64,000 nucleotides of DNA from Brachionus manjavacas (Eukaryota; Rotifera; Eurotatoria; Ploima; Brachionidae). Position 1 is the first letter of the stretch; each line of letters begins with the position of its first letter. The DNA lies in contig JAHQIY010000012.1 in assembly GCA_019054805.1 (NCBI GenBank), positions 1,674,001 to 1,738,000 of the forward strand, given 5' to 3'. Of this stretch, positions 57,950 through 64,000 are shown one piece after another. The position numbers and the translations under genes were made by a program. The notes under the pieces were generated by a model, which saw only the letters and a list, made by a program, of their open reading frames with translations, did not search any database and was not told where the DNA came from.

Positions 57950-58170
57950 TAAGTTGGTTCAGAAAGACCCGTCGGTCATTTTAGTAATATTTTTATTTTA
58001 TGCGAGAAATTAAATTAAATTTTTTTCTAAAACATAATTTATTTATTCATTTTTATGTAGTATTTGGATCTAGAAAGAATTAAGTCAAACAAAAAAATTA
58101 AAAAAAAGTTTTAGTCTTTAGAATGGGCAAAAAGGATCAGAAAGACCCGACGGACTTTTTAGTGTTAAGT
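57950..58170 (+). repeat. piggyBac-like right end with subterminal AGACCCG palindromes
   Basis: TCAGAAAGACCCGTCGG at about 57962 and TCAGAAAGACCCGACGG at 58138 precede the end TTTTTAGTGTTAA, with TTAA at 58167-58170. The last bases are the inverse of TTAACACTA, as in the other piggyBac-like elements here. No matching left end was found. Confidence 0.55.
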
Positions 58171-58394
58171 TAATATTGCAAGCAAGAAAAACCTAGCGTT
58201 TTTTTGTAAAATTTGGCTCTGGGTTTGTGATATGATGATCTTTAAGATAATATTTGTAGTTTAGAAAACTATCCACGCTCTGTTCTTCATATTTCATTAA
58301 TTAAGTATTTGTTAAAAGTATTTGCCAAATGAAAATAAATTATCACTAAAGTCAAAATTTATAAGGATAAAAAACAAGTTTTTCGGGTCTAGTC

Positions 58395-58470
58395 GCTTAG
58401 GTAAACTATGGTTCACCTGTTACTGGAACAATTCTTGTTCTCATGTTTTATGAACTATTAATTGACCATA
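58395..58470. repeat. Dispersed repeat, copy 1 (GGTTCAC/GAACAATT family)
   Basis: GGAACAATTCTTGTTCTCATG then TTTTATGAACTATTAATTGA is closely similar, in the same orientation, to about 61225-61290 (GAACAATTTTTGTTTTCAGG, then TGAACTATTAGTTCAC). Both lie close to the piggyBac and LINE-tail remnants. Confidence 0.55.
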
Positions 58471-58861
58471 ACATTATCTAGACTTTTTTGAAATTTTTTC
58501 ATCTATTTAGAAAAAAAAGCTAATTTAATGATAAAAAATAAGATAGAAAGACTAATTACATTGAAAATTTAAATTTTGGCGAAGTAAGTAAAAATTTTGG
58601 GAAATAGATGAATCAATGTTCCACAAAGTCAAACACTTAAAGAGTAAAAAAATGATTTTAATTTTCTTTAATTAATATCATTTTATTCTGAAAGGCAAAG
58701 ACTTAAGTAGAGAGCTCATATGGGCATTTGGGATTGTTGATAGAGTAAAACCAAGTCAACAAGATCAGAACAAATGCTCAACTATTTCTAAAGCTCCTTC
58801 AAATTAAAAATAAAATAATTATTAACTAATATATTATTTAACTTTATTTTAGTTTTTTCAT

Positions 58862-58915
58862 ATGATTTTATGAAGGAGCATTTTCTCGGCAAAAAATAAA
58901 TAAATGAATTGTTTA
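58862..58915 (+). repeat. LINE family A 3' tail (solo, diverged)
   Basis: ATGAAGGAGCATTTTCTCGG then an AAATAAATAAATGAA run. No reverse transcriptase is attached. Confidence 0.65.
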
Positions 58916-58927
58916 CAAGTTAAAAAA

Positions 58928-59125
58928 GAATTTTAAATATTTTTTTTCAAATTTCCAAATAAAAATTAAACACATTCTATTTCACTAACGTGTTTTATTT
59001 CAAATATGAAAATGCTTGCAATTTTAACTTAAAATTATTATTTTTTAAAACTGAAAAAAATATTTGAAACAATGTTATTTCAACATTGGATACATTTTGT
59101 AATTCAAACACAAAAAATTAAACCA
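58928..59125. repeat. Inverted repeat of a nested element, left copy
   Basis: Reverse complement of about 60840-61035, including ATGTTATTTCAACATTGGAT and AATATGAAAATGCTTGCAA. The same sequence also occurs singly at 37.49-37.66 kb and, in part, 61.97-62.07 kb. Confidence 0.65.
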
Positions 59126-59164
59126 CTTACTTCTTAATTTAATTTTTTCTACGAGCACTTTAAT

Positions 59165-60065
59165 TACCTTAATCTTTTATTAATATTTTTTTCAAAGATT
59201 AAATTGAATATAAAAACCTTTTTTAAATGATTTATATAATTTTGGGATTTTTTTTTCGTTAAAGATTTTTGGAAATCTTTGACCGCCATTTGGGCATCAG
59301 CTTCGGATAAAATCATTCTCTTCCTTACATGCTTTTTTAACTTGTTTCAAATAAGTTCAATGGGATTTAAATCGGGAGACTTTGGGGGAGATTTAATCTT
59401 TATTTAAAAGAATTGACTCATATATTATCGCCAGAGATTAATTACTAAAAAGCAATTTACCCAAACAATATTTTTTAAATTTAAAAGAGAAGTACACATT
59501 AAGTCCTGGTGTAGTTTAAAATCTAAATCGAAGCCCCAAATGATAATAAATTATCAGATAATATCTCCCGGTAAAATTCTATATCCATGTTGCTCTTAAA
59601 ATCTTAAAAAATTTATAAAGTAAAAGCTTTTTTTAAAATTCTGTATCTAACATCAAAATTCGTTGCTCCCTTAAATGAAATCCCAGCCAATTCAATTTTC
59701 CCTTAATATCTTGAAGTTCTTGGAATTGGCTGGATATTTAGCCGGATATCTTAAATGGTAGATTGGTCTTTCCGAAAGTTTAATTGTGGTTTCATCAACA
59801 AATATGTAGTTTTTGAACTCTCAATTTTGAAACTTTAAACACCAAATGAGTCTTACAAATTTTTGATGATATGTTAATATTGGGGATTTTCTTAACTGTC
59901 GGTAACGGAAACCTAGAAACTTGTTTGAAATATCTTAAATTCATATTGAATAAAGTTAATTACCCGCTTCAAATCGATATTTTCCTACAACGTTACTTGA
60001 TACACTTTTTCTGAATTTTTTCTTAATTAAATATGCGAGTTCAACAAAAGATATACTATTTTTAA
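59165..60065 (-). pseudogene. Tc1-type transposase relic, same family as 20 kb
   Basis: Minus strand. It starts near 60060 with FVELAYLIKKKFRKSVS and GKYRFEAG. After an intron-like gap it reads GFRYRQLRKSPILT and then YIFVDETTIKLSE, the first catalytic block. Much of the middle is decayed. It ends at about 59400-59330 with IKSPPKSPDLNPIEL, the third block. The exon layout matches the 20-kb copy, so the introns belong to the family. Confidence 0.75.
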
Positions 60066-60839
60066 ATTTTTTTTTTCAGTTATTATCTTATTTTAATATT
60101 TAAAGTATAAAAAGAATGATAGTTAATTTACTAGTACAGGACTGCTATGTCTTTCTGTTTTTACAGGAATTTACGGAAAATTTCCTAAGTAAAAATTAGT
60201 TTATCTTCCGTAAATTCCTGTAAAAACAGAAATTCATTCTAGTACTGTAAAATAATTAATAATTTAATTAAGATAATCTTTTATCTTGTAAATTTATCTT
60301 TTTATTAGATAGTGAAGAGATTTGTAAATGAAAAAGGACAGATTCTATTATGAAAAAAAATTTCTTAATAAAATGGAGGAAATAAAAAGTAAGAATTTTA
60401 TTGAAAAAAAACAGCATTAATTTTAATTGTTTTTACTAAAGAGGATTTGTTAAAGCTTGGGCCAAAAAATTCTATTTTCCAAGAATCATGGAGAAAAACT
60501 AGAGACTGCTTTAATAATTATTAAAAAAAATAAAATAAACTTCTCAAAAAATTTTTTGATTAAATAAATTAATTTTTTTTCCCGAATTCAGGCTCAAAAA
60601 ATTTTAAAAAAGTCAAAAAATGTCAAAATTCTCAAAAAAGTTGGTATTTTTTGAAATTTTTTTGAAATACCAAAATTTACGTAAAATCCGGGAATTTAAC
60701 GAAAATTCCGGTAAAATCCGGTAATTTTACATTTTTTTTACTTTGGTAAATGTAATTTTATGTAATTTTACCAGCATTTTCGTAAAATTACGTAAAAACA
60801 GAAAATTGTACCACTACTGTATATGGTTAAATTTTTTGA

Positions 60840-61035
60840 GTTTGAATTACAAAAGGTATCCAATGTTGAAATAACATTGAAAAAGTGCGATGTCTCAAAA
60901 AAATTTTTCAGTTTCAAATAAAAAAATAATTCTAAGTTAATTTTGCAAGCATTTTCATATTTGAAATTAAACTCTTTAGTGAAATAGAATGAATTAATTT
61001 ATTAATTGGAAATTTGAAAAAAATGAAATTGAAAA
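60840..61035. repeat. Inverted repeat of a nested element, right copy
   Basis: Pairs with 58928-59125. Near its left edge ATCCAATGTTGAAATAACAT is shared. Confidence 0.65.
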
Positions 61036-61061
61036 TACTTCTTTTAACATTTGTATAATTT

Positions 61062-61104
61062 ATTTATTTATTTGTTTATTTGTACCGTTCTTATGCTACT
61101 TCAG
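61062..61104 (-). repeat. LINE family A 3' tail (solo, minus strand)
   Basis: Read on the minus strand: CTGAAGTAGCATAAGAACGG, then TACAAATAAACAAATAAATAA. No reverse transcriptase is attached. Confidence 0.65.
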
Positions 61105-61449
61105 AATAAAAATATATAATTAAAAATTAAAAATAAACTTGAATAAGAAAAGAAAAAAAAATAATTCACTTAGATTAAAATTTTAATTAAATAGTTGAAA
61201 AACTTAATCTAGTCGGTTAAGTGAATCATGCCTTTTATGTGAACAATTTTTGTTTTCAGGTCTTCTGAACTATTAGTTCACTTAATTTTTATGTTCACGC
61301 AAAGGTGAACCAAAATAGAATTAGGTGAACAAATTTAATAAAATTATTTAATTAATGAATGCCTAATTCTCGTAACTGATATAAAACTAAACAATTGAAA
61401 TTAATCAGAACAAGTAACTAAACCTTCAAAACTTGTATTTTTTCTTTAT

Positions 61450-61968
61450 AAATTTTGAATTTCTAAGGAACGCTGATGATACCCAGTCAGTGACTACAGA
61501 CCAAAGTGATGATGTTGACGATTCCGAAGATGATTCAAATAATTAATTTGAAGTTTGTTCTGATGGTGATAATTCATCGGCCAAAACAAGTGCACCTAAA
61601 ACACCCAATACTCCGGGTACTCCATCTTCTTTCAGAAAACGTGTCGCCAATTCAGCCAATACAACAACACCACCATCGTCAAAAAAATAAATTAACAGTG
61701 ATAGAAAAAAAATGCCAGGTTAGATTGTGCAATGAGAACAAATTTACTTGTAATGATTGCGGAAAAATGACTTGAGAGACATGTTTACATAAGATGGTTG
61801 TAGGAGCAATGTGCAAGAGATGTCATGATTCAAAATCTAAATAATTTTTTTATGTTTTTGAATAAAATTACAAGAATTTAAACATTTAATCTTTTACTTT
61901 TAAAAAACGGGTCAGAAAGACCCGACGGGCTTTTCAGGTATAAAAAAAATCGGGCTTTCTAGTGTTAA
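61450..61968 (+). mobile_element. piggyBac element 3' end with transposase C-terminus
   Basis: Plus strand. An acidic stretch (SVTTDQSDDVDDSEDDS) leads to a Thr/Pro-rich part. A Cys-rich finger at 61705-61843, with frameshifts and a stop, reads KKCQVRLC then FTCNDCGKMT, ETCLHKM and MCKRCHDSK; such a finger ends piggyBac transposases. The end of the element follows: GGGTCAGAAAGACCC at 61910-61924 and CGGGCTTTCTAGTGTTAA at 61951-61968. Read inwards this is TTAACACTAGAAAGCCCG, very like a classic piggyBac end. The 5' part is missing. Confidence 0.8.
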
Positions 61969-61969
61969 A

Positions 61970-62075
61970 ATTATCTTTTTTATTTGAAACTGAAAAAACT
62001 TTTGAAACATCGCACTTTTTCAATTTTTTTCAACATGGATACATTCTGTAATTCAAACACTAAAAATTAAACCAT
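61970..62075. repeat. Partial copy of the dispersed repeat (37.5/58.9/60.8 kb family)
   Basis: GAAACATCGCACTTTTTCAA, then CAACATGGATACATTCTGTA and AATTCAAACACTAAAAATTA. It starts right at the end of the piggyBac element. Confidence 0.6.
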
Positions 62076-62138
62076 TTCTTCTTAACTTTCATTTTTGTTA
62101 GCTTATTTACTTTATTTGAATATTTATTTTATTTTTTT

Positions 62139-62182
62139 CTGAAGGACCTTTAGCTCAGTACAGAAAACAAATAAAAAAAATT
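62139..62182 (+). repeat. LINE family A 3' tail (solo)
   Basis: CTGAAGGACCTTTAGCTCAG, then TACAGAAAACAAATAAAA. No reverse transcriptase is attached. Confidence 0.75.
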
Positions 62183-62471
62183 ATGAAACATTCATATCGT
62201 TAAATCTTTTTTGATAATTATTTTATGAGTATTTTTTGTTTTAAAAAAATTAAACGAAATTAATCAGAACGGCTGGGTTACTATACAAGTAAATAGAAAA
62301 TACCTTCCATAACATCTTAAATTGGATCGTAGTTTAAAAAAGTCTTTTGATAAAAATGCAAAAATTTTATTTTGGAACTATTTTGATTAATTAATAAAAA
62401 AATTTATAAAATTTAGATCTTAAATTTGAACAATCAGAATTCAAATTAAAATGATATTTTTAAATCTTAAC

Positions 62472-63663
62472 TTAGATTAACCCGACTGTTTCATTTTTAT
62501 ATTTGACATAAAATCTTGTAAAAAGACTATTCTTCTCAATTTTAATTATTTTATATCGCAAAGAGTTTAGGCCATCAGATCGGATTCGGGAAGATGAGCT
62601 CATATAAAGAAGAAATCTGTTCGGATTTTTTGGCTGGAGCTCGTGACAATTGGCAAAATAGCGGCCTATTCTAGGATTTAATCTGGCTAATTTTGGATAA
62701 TTGGACAAAACTCTATATCGTGCATCATCATCTTAAAATCATAAGAGATTTAAATTTAATTTAAAAAAATCAACCCTTTCTAAATCTCACCTTCAATGCC
62801 CCATCCATAATACAAATTAGAGAAGCCATTTATTTTCTCAAATTGTTCTTTGGTAAATGCGTTTACACCACCAAAGTACTTTTCTTTAAAATAGCCTTCT
62901 GTCCTAATAAAAAAATATTTGGAAAAAAAAATATTTTTTTTTCTTTTAAATTACGAATAGGCATAGGTGTTTATGGAAACTGCCATTTGTTTCGGAAATT
63001 CCGGATGGCATTCATAAATATTTTTGCTATTTTCTGGAAGCATATCTACATCCTTTAGGCAAGTTTTAGACATAAAACCTCTGATATCTAGTAATTAAAG
63101 ATCTATTTTACATGAAAAATAAAGCAGTCCCATTTTTTGTCCTCTTTAATGGCCTCTAAGAAGCCTACGTTCAAAAGCAAAGCTCTGTTAAAAGTCAAAT
63201 AGCCGAGTGGTTCGAGCAGATAAATTCCATATTCGATATTCTGTTTTGACAGAAATTTGTGCATGTAGAGTAAAAATATGTGGAGATTTTTGACTCGATC
63301 TCGGTAAGGAACAATGATGGCTACTTTTGTGTTGCGGAATGTTTTGGGGTCAGTCAACCGTTTACCTCCATTTTGAAGAGGCAGATAGCCAAGTTCTTTT
63401 TCAATTTGTCTCAAAGTTGCATTTTTCAGGTTCAAACTTTTGTCAGCTTTTGAAAAATTAAATTTTTTTAAATTATTTATTGTTTATTTACCTATTTTGA
63501 ATGGAAGCTGTCTACAGAGTTCGTAATTGGGCGCTACATTGACAAAGTCGAAAGTATTGAAAATTTTTTCGTGGTGCAGGACCAGAAATACTAAGAAAAT
63601 GTTTGCCGCAATTGTTAAATAAATTTTTTTCTTAAATCTTATTCGGTGTATTCTTAGTCTCAT
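62472..63663 (-). CDS. Beta-1,4-galactosyltransferase (B4GALT family)
   Basis: Five exons, GT-AG and in frame: 63663-63492, 63446-63112, 63052-62955, 62903-62791, 62731-62472; 325 residues. The start is the ATG at 63663, next to a basic cytosolic tail; a longer upstream frame without ATG support was not used. Residues about 13-30 form a signal-anchor helix ([17 protein letters not shown]), as in type II Golgi enzymes. Family blocks: [20 protein letters not shown] (UDP-galactose site), [17 protein letters not shown] at 170-172 (manganese binding), FGGVNAF, and GWGIEDDD at 235-242 (catalytic Asp). It should transfer galactose, or possibly N-acetylgalactosamine, from UDP-sugar to terminal N-acetylglucosamine in the Golgi. 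The usual GWGGEDDD is GWGIEDDD here. Looks intact. Confidence 0.95.
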
Positions 63664-64000
63664 TTTTTGTTTAAAGATTTTATTCAAAAGTACCAAGATA
63701 TTTAAACACAAAAATGGATAAAACTATCATGAAAATTTAGACTTGGTTTATTAGTTGCCAAATTGGTTGAATTTGATTCAACCAGGCATCACAATTCATA
63801 AATTATAAAATTTCAGCGAGAACTATAAAATTTTATAATTTTATTGGAAAAATAAAACTTAAATGATTCATGAAATTTTTTGTAATTTTTTAAGTCATAT
63901 TAGATAAAAGATAAATTTTAAATGAAATTTTGTGCTTGAAATGCTTTATAGGTAATCATATTTAAATATAAACATGTTTAGCAAGAAATTAAACGAGAAA
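63664..64000. other. Upstream region of the galactosyltransferase gene
   Basis: AT-rich with no gene. ATTATAAAATTTCAGCG and GAACTATAAAATTTTATAAT near 63800-63845 contain TATAAA words, too common in such DNA to call a promoter. Confidence 0.4.

Larger units (their letters stand above)
57504..60804. mobile_element. Inverted-repeat-bounded composite with Tc1-like repeats
   Basis: 57504-57750 and 60582-60804 are long inverted copies of each other: TTTCTGTTTTTACGTAATTT at the outside, GAGCCTGAATTCGG at the inside, with many TTACGTAAA/CCGG words between. They flank 2.8 kb containing a piggyBac end (58.17 kb), a LINE tail (58.87 kb) and a minus-strand Tc1-type transposase relic (59.2-60.1 kb). A second inverted pair (58.93-59.12 and 60.84-61.03 kb) overlaps the first, so at least two elements are nested. 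Confidence 0.6.

Noticed and set aside
62843-63058. Plus-strand frame over the galactosyltransferase exons
   Set aside because: Antisense to exons carrying the DVD and FGGVNAF motifs of the real gene.
63800-63845. TATA-like words as a promoter of the galactosyltransferase
   Set aside because: TATAAA occurs by chance every few hundred bases at this base composition.

Overview
This is AT-rich eukaryotic (metazoan) DNA. The cellular genes carry short GT-AG introns of about 45-80 bp, use the standard code, and encode animal-type proteins: a C-type lectin, CDF zinc transporters, a Lifeguard/TMBIM protein, a DUF229 protein, a DBH-like copper monooxygenase and a beta-1,4-galactosyltransferase. The very low GC, compact introns and heavy load of small DNA transposons and truncated LINEs fit a small invertebrate. 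A monogonont rotifer such as Brachionus is my best guess, but that is inference, not shown by any marker gene here.

Layout. 1-1340: the 3' part of a Tc1/mariner-like element with long inverted repeats and a flipped internal segment. 1471-5158 (-): a 15-exon secreted C-type lectin with a mucin-like tail. 5.2-10.2 kb: a decayed reverse transcriptase fragment, a foldback element, and a TTAA-flanked piggyBac-like element holding a broken LINE that itself holds another insertion. 12.4-17.6 kb: two head-to-head zinc transporter genes whose 3' halves, intron included, are nearly identical, with a tandem repeat and a small Gly/Tyr-rich secreted protein gene between them. 18.5-21.4 kb: a Tc1-like element with a spliced, broken transposase and a second, divergent spliced gene. 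22.1-25.7 kb (-): a broken hAT element with a solo LTR inside. 25.9-28.8 kb: two LINE remnants of different families. 29.5-30.6 kb: a third zinc transporter. 31.4-32.6 kb: MULE and LINE relics. 33.5-34.2 kb (-): an intact Lifeguard-type gene with unusually high GC. 34.9-37.2 kb: a piggyBac-like element with a nested LINE. 38.2-42.5 kb (-): a DUF229 gene whose 2.4-kb intron holds a MITE, a pair of inverted arrays of evenly spaced TGACA motifs, and a LINE scrap. 42.5-50.2 kb: mostly gene-poor, with MULE, Tc1 and internally deleted LTR-retrotransposon relics. 51.0-54.2 kb (-): a complete six-exon DOMON-DOMON-copper monooxygenase gene. 55.5-62.2 kb: nested LINE, Tc1 and piggyBac remnants. 62.5-63.7 kb (-): a complete five-exon beta-1,4-galactosyltransferase gene.

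The cellular genes do not form an operon or pathway. The three zinc transporters are a local paralogue family. The lectin, monooxygenase, galactosyltransferase and DUF229 protein all belong to the secretory or cell-surface compartment. Exon joins for the lectin, transporters, monooxygenase and galactosyltransferase were checked by hand and keep reading frame throughout. No tRNA, rRNA or CRISPR array was seen.
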